A stretch of 64,000 nt of DNA from Kutzneria chonburiensis. Its GTDB lineage: Bacteria > Actinomycetota > Actinomycetes > Mycobacteriales > Pseudonocardiaceae. The notes beneath the pieces are model-generated. The model saw nothing but the letters and a program-made list of their open reading frames with translations. It searched no databases and was not told the DNA's origin. Positions 7,207-14,912 of the stretch are shown here, one piece after another. Location: contig NZ_CP097263.1 of the NCBI RefSeq assembly GCF_028622115.1, positions 868,001 through 932,000 on the forward strand. Direction: 5' to 3'. A program made the translations under genes and the position numbers. The first letter of the stretch is position 1. The number at the start of each line of letters is the position of its first letter.

Positions 7207-8136
7207 ATGCTGCGCACCGCTTTGCTGGCCGCCGCCCGCTCGCCGCTGGCCCGTCAGACCGTCGAGCGCACCCCACTGGCCAAGCCGGTGGTGCGCAGGT
7301 TCGTGGCCGGCTCCTCGCTCGCCGAGGCCGTCGACGTGACCGCGTCGCTGATCGCCGACGGCCGCAAGGTCACGCTCGACCACCTCGGCGAGGACACCAC
7401 CGACGCCGCCCAGGCCGCGCTCACCGTGGACGCCTACGAGCGGCTGCTGGCCGAGCTGGGCGGCACCGGGCTGTCGAGCGGGGCCGAGGTGTCGGTGAAG
7501 CTCTCGGCCGTCGGCCAGTCGCTGCCCAAGGACGGCGAGAAGATCGCCCTGGACAACGCCCGGCTGATCTGCGAGGCGGCCGCGGCCGTCGGCACCACGG
7601 TGACGCTGGACATGGAGGACCACACCACCACGGACTCCACCCTGGGCATCCTCGCCGACCTGCGGGTCGACTTCCCGTCCACCGGCGCCGTGCTCCAGGC
7701 GTACCTGCGGCGCACCGAGCAGGACTGCCGTGACCTGTCCGGCGCCGGCTCCCGCGTCCGGCTGTGCAAGGGCGCCTACAAGGAGCCGGAAACCGTTGCC
7801 TACCAGGACAAGTCCGAGGTCGACCGGTCGTACGTGCGCTGCCTGAAGATCCTCATGGCCGGCGACGGCTACCCGATGGTCGCTTCGCACGACCCGCGCC
7901 TGGTGGCCATCGCCGCCGACCTGGCCGAGTCGCTGGGCCGGACCCCCGACACCTACGAGCACCAGATGCTCTACGGCGTCCGCCCCGACGCGCAGCGCGA
8001 GATCGCCGCCGCCGGTAAGACCCTAAGGGTCTACGTCCCTTACGGCGACCAGTGGTACGGCTACTTCATGCGCCGCCTGGCCGAGCGCCCGGCCAACGTC
8101 GCGTTCTTCCTGCGCTCCCTCGCCACCAAGAGCTAG
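7207..8136 (+). CDS. pruB: Proline dehydrogenase
   Basis: A 309-residue monofunctional proline dehydrogenase (FAD-dependent TIM barrel) of the actinobacterial short type. Motifs: VSVKLSAVGQSL, TLDMEDHTTTD, the flavin/substrate segment VRLCKGAYKEPETVAYQ (about residues 187-203), MVASHDPRLVAIA, YEHQMLYGVR, and the substrate-carboxylate segment YVPYGDQWYGYFMRRLAERPAN. It converts proline to P5C and passes electrons to the respiratory chain. It lies downstream of pruA, whose product uses its product. Predicted peripheral membrane or cytosolic location. The start is supported by GTGAGGAAA about 8 nt upstream. Confidence 0.95.
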   Translation: MLRTALLAAARSPLARQTVERTPLAKPVVRRFVAGSSLAEAVDVTASLIADGRKVTLDHLGEDTTDAAQAALTVDAYERLLAELGGTGLSSGAEVSVKLSAVGQSLPKDGEKIALDNARLICEAAAAVGTTVTLDMEDHTTTDSTLGILADLRVDFPSTGAVLQAYLRRTEQDCRDLSGAGSRVRLCKGAYKEPETVAYQDKSEVDRSYVRCLKILMAGDGYPMVASHDPRLVAIAADLAESLGRTPDTYEHQMLYGVRPDAQREIAAAGKTLRVYVPYGDQWYGYFMRRLAERPANVAFFLRSLATKS

Positions 8137-8145
8137 CTCCCGTAT

Positions 8146-8200
8146 TGCCACATGCGCTTCCCACTTGGCGCCAGACGCCAAGTGGGAAGCGCATGTGGCC
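8146..8200. repeat. 55-bp palindromic element, copy 3
   Basis: Arms 8146-8167 and 8179-8200 are complementary at 21 of 22 positions around an 11-nt loop. The loop itself contains a GCG/CGC pair that can extend the stem. It sits between the convergent stops of pruB (9 bp away) and an SDR gene (8 bp away). Its arm sequence is closely related to copy 1. Confidence 0.88.
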
Positions 8201-8208
8201 TGAGCTGA

Positions 8209-9033
8209 TTAGTCGAAGTTGGTGCTGCGGCTGACCTTTTCCCAGGTCGCTAGCTCGGTGCGGAATCGGTCCGAGTGGGCGAGCAGCACGTCCACGGCGT
8301 CGCCGCCGAGCGGCAGCCGCAGCGGTGTCTGCTCGGCGTCGAGTGCGGCGATGATCGCGGCGGCGGCCTTGGCCGGGTCGCCGGCCTGCTGGCCGTCGGA
8401 GGCGGCGGCCGCCGCGGCGGTGGCGCCGACCGTGGCCTCGTACGCCGGCATCGGCGTCGACCGGACGAAGCCGTTCTGCAAGCCCGTCCGGAAGGAGCCG
8501 GGCTCGACGATCAAGACCTTGATGCCGAGCGGGCCCACCTCGGCGGCCAGTGCCTCGGACAGTCCTTCCAGCGCGCACTTCGCGGCCGAGTAGGCGGAGT
8601 AACCGGCGAACGACAGCTGTCCGCCGATACTGCTGATCTGCACGATGGCCCCGGAGCCCTGGCCCCGCAGGTGCGGCAGCACGGCGCGGGTCACGGCGGC
8701 CGCGCCGAAGAACATCACCTCCATCATGCCGCGCAGCTCGGCGTCGGTGTTCTCCTCGACCGCGCCGACCAGTGCGTACCCGGCGTTGTTGACCAGCACG
8801 TCGAGCCGGCCCTGCCACTGCACGGCTTCCGCCACCGCCGCCGGGATGCGGTCGCCGTCGGTGACGTCCAACTCCAGTGGCAGTACCCGACCCGGGTACG
8901 CCGCCGCGAGGTCGGCCAGCGCCGACGGCCGCCGCGCGCTGGCCACCACGTCGTCACCCGCGGCCAGCGCCGCCTCCGCGATGGACCGCCCGAAGCCGGA
9001 CGAGGCACCCGTGATCAACCAAATCCTGCTCAT
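8209..9033 (-). CDS. Short-chain dehydrogenase/reductase
   Basis: A 274-residue classical SDR. It has the NAD(P)-binding TGASSGFGRSIAE motif, the structural NNAG, the catalytic Ser in QISSIGGQ and the YSAAKCALEGLSEALAAEVG active-site Tyr/Lys. A Pro-Gly segment (VEPGSFRTGL) follows. It resembles ketoreductase-like SDRs often named for oxidoreductases of unknown substrate. ATG 9033 is preferred (GGAAGG about 10 nt upstream); a GTG at 9042 is possible. Convergent with pruB across a palindromic element. The substrate is unknown. Confidence 0.85.
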   Translation of the reverse strand: MSRIWLITGASSGFGRSIAEAALAAGDDVVASARRPSALADLAAAYPGRVLPLELDVTDGDRIPAAVAEAVQWQGRLDVLVNNAGYALVGAVEENTDAELRGMMEVMFFGAAAVTRAVLPHLRGQGSGAIVQISSIGGQLSFAGYSAYSAAKCALEGLSEALAAEVGPLGIKVLIVEPGSFRTGLQNGFVRSTPMPAYEATVGATAAAAAASDGQQAGDPAKAAAAIIAALDAEQTPLRLPLGGDAVDVLLAHSDRFRTELATWEKVSRSTNFD

Positions 9034-9138
9034 TCCCCCCACACCTTCCGGTCGTGATCATGCTGAGCCTCCTTTCTAGCAGCGCGGCTTCCCCAATGGC
9101 AGGACGAATCAACCGGTCACCAGGCAGGATGATCGGCC

Positions 9139-10539
9139 ATGCGGACAGTGGTGTGGCGGCCGGTGCTGATCGTCGCGGCGATTGCCGCCGTGGTGCACCT
9201 GGCGGTGGCGCTGCGCTACGGCTGGCACCGGGACGAGTTCTACTTCGTGATCTCCGGCCAGCATCCGGACTTCGGCTACGTGGACCAGCCGCCGCTGACG
9301 CCGCTGCTGGCGGCGCTGGCGGGGAACCTGCTGGTGCTGCGGATCATGGCGATCGCGGCGCAGGTGGGCTGCATCGTGCTGACGGCGATGCTGGCGGCGG
9401 AGCTGGGCGGCGAGCGGAAGGCACAGACGCTGGCGGCGGCGGTGATCGCGGCGTGCCCGATCTTCGTGGGGGCGTCGCTGCTGTTCGGCACGACGGTGCT
9501 GGACCAGGTGGTGTGGATCGGCGTTTTCCTGACGACGGCCCGGGCACTGCGGATCGGCACGGTGAAACCGTGGCTGTGGCCGGGGGTGATCGCCGGCCTG
9601 GGCCTGGAGAACAAGGACACGGTGGCGGTGCTGCTGGCGGGCATAGGCGTCGGCCTGCTGCTGTACCGGCGAGACGTGCTGAAGACCCCTGGCCCGTGGC
9701 TGGCGGTGGGTGTGGCATTGCTGATCGCGCTGCCGAACATCGTGTGGCAGGCGGTGCACGGCTGGCCGCAGTTCGCAATGGCTTCGGTGCTGGCGGACCG
9801 CACCGGCGGCACGCTGGGCTCGCTGGGGCAGTTGCTGGTGCTGGCTTTCCTCCAGGCCGGGCCGCCGCTCGTGGCGGTGTGGGTGCTCGGGGCCCGTGAG
9901 CTGACCAAGCACCGCTGGCTGCTGGTGGTCGTGATCCTCGCACCGGTGGTGTTCACGCTGGCCGGCGGCAAGTCCTACTACCCGGCCCCGGTGCTGGCCG
10001 TGCTGTTCGCGGCCGGCGCGGTGCGGATCGGCAAGCTGTCCAAGGGATGGCTGACGGCCGTGGCCGTGACGGCCGTGGTGTCGCTGGCGGTGGCCCTGCC
10101 GGTGCTGCCGCCGACGATCCAGACCAACCTGCGGGCGGTCGACCCGGAGCCGATGGAGACCTACGGCTGGCCCGAATTCGTCAACCAGGTCAAGCAGGTC
10201 GCGCAGACCCTGCCGCCAGGAACGCCCATCTTCACCAGCAACTACGGCGAAGCCGGCGCGCTGACGGTCATCGGCGGCCTGCCCAATGTCTACAGTGGAC
10301 AGAACTCCTACGGCGACTGGGGCCCGCCGCCCGGCAGTGCGCAGACCGTGCTGATGGTCGGCGGATTCACCGCCGACCAACTACGACAGGGCTGGCAGAA
10401 GGTCCAGACGATCGCCCCGATCACCCTGCCGGACGGCATCAAGAACGACGAGATCCTCTGGCACGCCACCATCTTCCGTTGCGACGAGCCCAAAGCCGGC
10501 TGGGCCCAGCTGTGGCCCAAGCTGCGGCACCTCAGCTAG
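9139..10539 (+). CDS. GT39/ArnT-like membrane glycosyltransferase
   Basis: A 466-residue multi-pass protein. The N-terminal membrane segment (VLIVAAIAAVVHLAVAL) is followed by the catalytic loop WHRDEFYFVISGQHPDFGYVDQPPLTPLLA, containing the conserved Asp-Glu and the YVDQPPL motif of the PMT_2 family. About ten hydrophobic helices and a soluble C-terminal domain from about residue 330 follow. These enzymes transfer sugars from polyprenyl-phosphate donors to proteins or envelope glycans at the outer face of the membrane. The acceptor is unknown. It ends in a 4-bp convergent overlap with the Lrp/AsnC gene. Confidence 0.85.
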   Translation: MRTVVWRPVLIVAAIAAVVHLAVALRYGWHRDEFYFVISGQHPDFGYVDQPPLTPLLAALAGNLLVLRIMAIAAQVGCIVLTAMLAAELGGERKAQTLAAAVIAACPIFVGASLLFGTTVLDQVVWIGVFLTTARALRIGTVKPWLWPGVIAGLGLENKDTVAVLLAGIGVGLLLYRRDVLKTPGPWLAVGVALLIALPNIVWQAVHGWPQFAMASVLADRTGGTLGSLGQLLVLAFLQAGPPLVAVWVLGARELTKHRWLLVVVILAPVVFTLAGGKSYYPAPVLAVLFAAGAVRIGKLSKGWLTAVAVTAVVSLAVALPVLPPTIQTNLRAVDPEPMETYGWPEFVNQVKQVAQTLPPGTPIFTSNYGEAGALTVIGGLPNVYSGQNSYGDWGPPPGSAQTVLMVGGFTADQLRQGWQKVQTIAPITLPDGIKNDEILWHATIFRCDEPKAGWAQLWPKLRHLS

Positions 10540-10991
10540 GAGCCCAACGCCGCCCGGGTCACCGGCCGCGACGGCACCGGCCAGGACAGGATCATGGCGC
10601 TGGACGTCTCGCCGTAGCCCCACAGCCGTTCCAGCACGGCGGTCAGCTGCTGCACGTCCTTGGCGGCGATGTGCACGACGGAGCACACGTCGCCGGTGAG
10701 CCGGACGATGGACAGGATCTCGGCGAAGTCGGCGACCCGCTCGGGTTGCAGGGTGATGCACCGCGGCCCGTAGCAGCGCATGGACACCAGGGCCTGCACG
10801 CCGAGCCCGACGGCCGAGACGTCGACGGTGGCGCGGTAACCGGTGATCACGCCGGCTTCCTCGAGCCGCCGGACCCGTTGCGCGACGGTGGGGGAGGAGA
10901 CGCCGAGACGGCGGGCCAGCTCGTTGAACGAGGTCCGCGCGTCGGCCTGGAGCTCGTTCAGCAGGCCCCAGTCGAGGTTGTCCAGCTCCAT
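10536..10991 (-). CDS. Lrp/AsnC-family regulator, likely of the kynurenine operon
   Basis: A 151-residue Lrp-type protein. An N-terminal winged HTH (LLNELQADARTSFNELARRLGVSSPTVAQRVRRLEEAGVI, about residues 10-49) is followed by a RAM/AsnC ligand-binding domain (ALVSMRCYG, VRLTGDVCSVVHIAAKD). It is divergent from kynA with a 103-bp gap, the classic arrangement for an Lrp regulator of an adjacent amino-acid catabolic operon; tryptophan or kynurenine is the inferred effector. The gene looks leaderless: TACACT lies 6 nt before the ATG. Confidence 0.85.
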   Translation of the reverse strand: MELDNLDWGLLNELQADARTSFNELARRLGVSSPTVAQRVRRLEEAGVITGYRATVDVSAVGLGVQALVSMRCYGPRCITLQPERVADFAEILSIVRLTGDVCSVVHIAAKDVQQLTAVLERLWGYGETSSAMILSWPVPSRPVTRAALGS

Positions 10992-10997
10992 CTCACG

Positions 10998-11003
10998 AGT
11001 GTA
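10998..11003 (-). promoter_or_regulatory. -10 box (TACACT) of the Lrp/AsnC gene, leaderless
   Basis: On the minus strand TACACT is followed by 6 nt and the ATG at 10991. No Shine-Dalgarno sequence is seen, so the transcript probably begins at or next to the start codon. Confidence 0.45.
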
Positions 11004-11094
11004 AGCCGCAACCGCTCACGACTTTACGATCGGCAGTGAAACACACCGCAACCAGCGACAACGCCCATGGCGACCCTCACCCGATCGAGCGACG

Positions 11095-11916
11095 ATGGAG
11101 CACGTGAAAACCGAGCCGAAGCTGGAGTTCGCCGAGCCGAGCCCGTACGACCGGTACGTGCACGCGTCCACGCTCACGTCCCTGCAGCAGCCGTGGTCGG
11201 ACGACCCGGCGGAGATGGCGTTCCTGATCACCACCCAGGTGATGGAACTGTGGTTCACACTGCTCGTCCACGAATGGCGCACGGCCCGCGACGCCCTCAA
11301 GCAGGACCGCCTGGCCGACGCGCTGGCGGCGCTGCGCCGCAGCCTGCCGCAGCTCAAGGCGCTCAACGCCTCGTGGCAGCCGATCTCCTCGCTGACCCCG
11401 GGCCAGTTCAACTCGTACCGCTCGGCGCTGGGCGAGGGCTCGGGCTTCCAGTCGGCGATGTTCCGCCAGCTGGAGTTCGTGCTCGGCGACAAGAGCGCCA
11501 GCCTGCTCCAGCCGCACAAGGCGGTCCCGCAGGTGCACCGCGAGCTGGAGAAGGCGCTGCACGAGCCCAGCCTGTACGACGAGGTGCTGGCCTTCCTGCA
11601 CCGCCGCGGCTTCGCCGTGCCGCAGGAGGTCCTCGACCGTGACGTCTCCCAGCGCTACCAGGACAATCCGGGTGTCGAGGCGGTGTGGGCGGAGATCTAC
11701 CAGGATCCACGCCATGATGATCTGGTGACACTGGGAGAGGCACTGACCGACGTGGCCGAGCTCGTCGGCCGCTGGCGCACCGACCACCTGCTGGCCACCC
11801 GGCGCGCGATGGGGGCCAAGCCCGGCACCGGCGGCTCGGCCGGCGTGGCCTGGCTGGAGAAGCGGGCCAACAAGGTCGTCTTCCCCGAGCTGTGGACGGC
11901 GCGCAGCCATGTCTGA
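11095..11916 (+). CDS. kynA: Tryptophan 2,3-dioxygenase
   Basis: A 273-residue heme dioxygenase of the TDO family. It opens the indole ring of tryptophan to N-formylkynurenine. Visible landmarks are PYDRYVHASTLTSLQ near the N-terminus, FLITTQVMELWFTLLVHEW with the conserved distal-side residues, PGQFNSYRSALGEGSGFQSAMFRQLEFVLG and LVGRWRTDHLLATRRAMGAKPGTGGSAGVAWLEK with the proximal heme-ligand region. First gene of the kynA-kynU-kynB operon. The ATG at 11095 lacks a clear ribosome-binding site; no better start is seen. Confidence 0.95.
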   Translation: MEHVKTEPKLEFAEPSPYDRYVHASTLTSLQQPWSDDPAEMAFLITTQVMELWFTLLVHEWRTARDALKQDRLADALAALRRSLPQLKALNASWQPISSLTPGQFNSYRSALGEGSGFQSAMFRQLEFVLGDKSASLLQPHKAVPQVHRELEKALHEPSLYDEVLAFLHRRGFAVPQEVLDRDVSQRYQDNPGVEAVWAEIYQDPRHDDLVTLGEALTDVAELVGRWRTDHLLATRRAMGAKPGTGGSAGVAWLEKRANKVVFPELWTARSHV

Positions 11917-13078
11917 GCTCGCGGAGCGGGCGGCCAAGCTGGACGGATGCGACCCGCTGCAAGGCCGTCGGGACCTGTTCGACCTGGACGACGGCGTGAT
12001 CTACCTGGACGGCAACTCGCTCGGCGCGCTGCCCCGGCACGTGCCGGCCCGGGTGGCCGACGTGTTGACCCGGCAGTGGGGGCGGATGCGCATCCGGTCC
12101 TGGACCGAGGAAGGCTGGTGGGAGGCCCCGGAGCGGATCGGCGAGCGCATCGCGCCGCTGATCGGCGCGGCCCCGGGCCACGTCGTCGTCGGCGACTCGA
12201 CCAGTGTCAACGTGTTCCGGGCGGTCGTGTCCGCGCTGCGCATGACGCCCGGCCGCAGCGAGATTCTCTTTGACGCCACGACTTTCCCGACCGACGGCTA
12301 CATCGCGGCGTCGGCCGCCCGCATGACCGGCGCGACGGTCCGTGCCGTGGATCCGGCCGAGGTCGCCAAGAGCTTGACTGACGACACGGCCGTGGTGCTG
12401 CTCAATCATGTGGACTACCGCTCGGGCCGCCTGCACGACATGGGCGCCCTGACCGAGGCCGTGCACAATGCCGGGGCTCGCGTGGTCTGGGACCTGTCGC
12501 ACAGCGCCGGCGCGCTGCCGGTCGACATCACCGGCCACAACGTGGATTTCGCCGTCGGCTGCACGTACAAGTACCTCAACGGCGGCCCCGGCGCGCCGGC
12601 GTTCTTCGCCGTCCGGCCAGACCTGTTGCCGCAGCTGGACCAACCGCTGGGTGGCTGGTGCTCACACCGCGAGCCGTTCGCCATGGACACGGAATACGTT
12701 GCGGCGGAAGGCATCGCCAAGGCCCGTGCCGGCACGCCGGAGATCGTCTCGCTGCTGACCCTTGACGCCGCGCTGGACGTCTGGGACGGCGTGGACCTGC
12801 ACCAGCTGCGCGAGAAAAGCCTGGCGCTGACCGGCTTCTTCGAGGAGTGTGTCAAGGAGCTGGCCCCGGCCGCGCGCAGCGTCACGCCGGAAATCCGTGG
12901 CAGCCAGGTCTCACTGTCCTGTGTGGACGCTGAACGGGTCATGGGCGAGCTGGTCAACCGGGGTGTGGTCGGCGATCACCGGCCGCCGGACCTGCTGCGC
13001 TTCGGCTTCACGCCGCTCTACACCCGGTTCGCCGACGCCTTGCGGGCGGCGGAGATTCTCGGTGAGATCCTGGCATGA
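11909..13078 (+). CDS. kynU: Kynureninase
   Basis: A 389-residue PLP enzyme that cleaves kynurenine to anthranilate and alanine. Motifs: DGNSLGALP near residue 35, GDSTSVNVFR (PLP phosphate binding), WDLSHSAGALPVD with the PLP-pyridine Asp, FAVGCTYKYLNGGPGAPAF with the Schiff-base Lys, and the C-terminal RFGFTPLYTRFAD. Length matches the family. It overlaps kynA by 8 bp and kynB by 4 bp, so one operon produces the full route from tryptophan to anthranilate. Confidence 0.95.
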   Translation: MSELAERAAKLDGCDPLQGRRDLFDLDDGVIYLDGNSLGALPRHVPARVADVLTRQWGRMRIRSWTEEGWWEAPERIGERIAPLIGAAPGHVVVGDSTSVNVFRAVVSALRMTPGRSEILFDATTFPTDGYIAASAARMTGATVRAVDPAEVAKSLTDDTAVVLLNHVDYRSGRLHDMGALTEAVHNAGARVVWDLSHSAGALPVDITGHNVDFAVGCTYKYLNGGPGAPAFFAVRPDLLPQLDQPLGGWCSHREPFAMDTEYVAAEGIAKARAGTPEIVSLLTLDAALDVWDGVDLHQLREKSLALTGFFEECVKELAPAARSVTPEIRGSQVSLSCVDAERVMGELVNRGVVGDHRPPDLLRFGFTPLYTRFADALRAAEILGEILA

Positions 13079-13731
13079 GAACCGTCGCTTACGGCGAGCA
13101 CGCCGACAACGTCGTCGACGCCTGGGACACCGATGCCGACACCGTCGCGGTGCTGGTGCACGGCGGCTACTGGCGGGTGCGCTACGACCGCTCCTACCTG
13201 ACGCCGTTCGCGGAATACCTGGTGGCCCAAGGGCTTTCGGTGGCCTCGCTGGAGTACCGGCGGATCGGCAACGGCGGCGAGTGGCCGGTGCTGCACCAGG
13301 ACGTGGTCGCCGGCGTCGACAAGGTGGTGGAACTGTTCCCCGGCAAGCGGATCGTGCTCGTCGGCCACTCGGCCGGCGGCCACCTCGCGCTGCTGGCGGC
13401 CGACCGGCCGGGCGTAGCCAAGGTCGTGTCCGTTGCCGGGCTGTGCGACCTCGCCCGGGCCCATGAGCTGGGCCTGAGCGACAACGCCGTCACGGAGCTG
13501 CTGGGCGGCGACATGGGTCGGCTGGCGGAGGCGGACCCGATGAACCGCATGCCGCCACCCGTGCCCGTGACGTTGCTGCACGGCGACGCCGACACTCACG
13601 TGCCGCTGGAGCTTTCCCAGCGGTACCAGGCGAAGAGCGGCGCCGAGCTGGTGGTGCTGCCCGGGATCGACCATTTCGAGCCGGTCGAGCCCGGGGCAGC
13701 GGCCACGGTCGAGGCGATTCAGCGACGGTAG
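13075..13731 (+). CDS. kynB: Kynurenine formamidase-like alpha/beta hydrolase
   Basis: A 218-residue alpha/beta hydrolase. The oxyanion-hole motif HGGYW (about residues 26-30) is typical of the arylformamidase/esterase group. The nucleophile is in GHSAGGHLALLA, the acid in LLHGDADTHVPLE and the His in GIDHFEPVE. Its position as third gene of a kynA-kynU operon, overlapping kynU by 4 bp, makes N-formylkynurenine the natural substrate. The symbol is by function; the fold differs from the metal-dependent Pseudomonas KynB. It converges on a secreted-protein gene with a 13-bp overlap. Confidence 0.85.
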   Translation: MRTVAYGEHADNVVDAWDTDADTVAVLVHGGYWRVRYDRSYLTPFAEYLVAQGLSVASLEYRRIGNGGEWPVLHQDVVAGVDKVVELFPGKRIVLVGHSAGGHLALLAADRPGVAKVVSVAGLCDLARAHELGLSDNAVTELLGGDMGRLAEADPMNRMPPPVPVTLLHGDADTHVPLELSQRYQAKSGAELVVLPGIDHFEPVEPGAAATVEAIQRR

Positions 13732-14585
13732 GTGTACACCGCGATGTCGGTGTTGCACGGGCTCGGCGGCAGCACCTCGACCCGCAGCTCACCGGTGACG
13801 GCGTCGTAGTCGACGCCCTCGGCGGTGTACGCGCCGACGCAGGTGCTGGCCAGCGGCAGCTGCCCGAGCGAGGTCACGTGCGCCTTGACGTCCTTGCCGC
13901 GCAGCGGATGCTGGAGGTCGATCTGCAGCAGCGGCTTGCTGGTCGGGTACAGGTCGTTGTTGGAGTCGTCGGACGCGCAGATCAGTCGGGTCGAGCTGAC
14001 GAAGTCGCAGCCCTGAAGGTTGCGGACCGGCTTGTCCAGCAGCACCTTCGCGGCCAGCGGCAGGGTGCCGCCGCCCGCCGGCAGCGAGTTGTTCAAGATC
14101 GGCGCCGGCCACACCAGCAGGCGGTCGACCTGGGCCAGCTCGCTGGACACCAGCCACTGCCCGTCCGGCGTGACCGCGGTGTAGGCGTTGCTGTTGGCCA
14201 CGACCTCGTCCGGGCCCAGCGTGTGCGCGTACTCGTACTGCTGGCCGGTCGGGGTCGTCACCAGCATCATCTTCTGCGTGATGGTGGCGGTGGTCTGCTG
14301 GTACGGGTCGAAGACGTAGCCGTGTAGGGAGTCGGAGTCGCCGATGTGGCCCCAGCCCTCGGCCTTCAGGTTGGCCGGGATGGTGTTGCCGGCGGTGTAG
14401 TACAGCTTCGCCGGCTGGCCCGGCAGTCTGACCGTCGCCACGCCCTCGCCGCCGACGGCCGCCGGCACGGTGGTCTTGTCCACGACGTGCCACGACTCGT
14501 GGTGGGCATCGTTGGCCAGCGCCGCCGGGGCGGCGACGGTGGTCAGCATGGCCGCGAACAGCACGGCCGCAACGCCTCGGATCAT
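13719..14585 (-). CDS. Secreted protein of unknown function
   Basis: A 288-residue protein with a Sec signal peptide (VAAVLFAAMLTTVAAPAALA, cleavage near residue 25). The mature part has repeated short hydrophobic strands (VATVRLPGQ, YTAVTPDGQWLVSS, RLICASDDSNNDLYP), suggesting a beta-propeller-like fold, and four Cys (GCDF, ICAS, STCVG, SPCNTD) that may form disulfides. No catalytic motif is recognised. AGGAGG lies 7 nt before the ATG, so the start is firm. The gene overlaps kynB by 13 bp at the 3' end, but nothing links it to tryptophan catabolism. Confidence 0.75.
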   Translation of the reverse strand: MIRGVAAVLFAAMLTTVAAPAALANDAHHESWHVVDKTTVPAAVGGEGVATVRLPGQPAKLYYTAGNTIPANLKAEGWGHIGDSDSLHGYVFDPYQQTTATITQKMMLVTTPTGQQYEYAHTLGPDEVVANSNAYTAVTPDGQWLVSSELAQVDRLLVWPAPILNNSLPAGGGTLPLAAKVLLDKPVRNLQGCDFVSSTRLICASDDSNNDLYPTSKPLLQIDLQHPLRGKDVKAHVTSLGQLPLASTCVGAYTAEGVDYDAVTGELRVEVLPPSPCNTDIAVYTYRR

Positions 14586-14912
14586 CGAGCTGCCTCCTCA
14601 AGCAGGATTACCGAACAAGGAAAGCTAGAAGGCCGATCCGAGCCCGTCAATGGCCGATTTCCCGGTTCACATCGGTGAAATGGACGAGCCCGTCTTCTTG
14701 TTCCACGATGACGTCAGTGCCGACTGAAGTTCGTATATGTGAAATGAAATGGGCCGAATAGCGGCGTGAATTCCGGAAAGGTGAACGCCGGATGGCCGCC
14801 GACCGACGGTGACCCGGCGATGACGGCGCGCGAGGAGTTAATACCGTTCACTCACCCGTTCGGGTATAGCGTTGGGGCCAACGGAACCGCTCTCACGCAC
14901 GGAGTCCTCGCG
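14586..14912. other. Intergenic region upstream of the AfsR-like gene
   Basis: This 327-bp gap separates the divergent secreted-protein and AfsR-like genes. It is locally AT-richer than its surroundings (for example around 14700-14760). An open frame continues upstream of the chosen AfsR start to a GTG at 14766, but that extension has no conserved content. A TATAGC at 14865-14870 could be a -10 box for a start at 14913. No repeat or RNA gene was recognised. Confidence 0.4.

Noticed and set aside
14766-14912. Upstream GTG start (996 residues) for the AfsR-like protein
   Set aside because: The added residues are not domain-like and TTG 14913 has a well-placed GGAG; kept only as an alternative.
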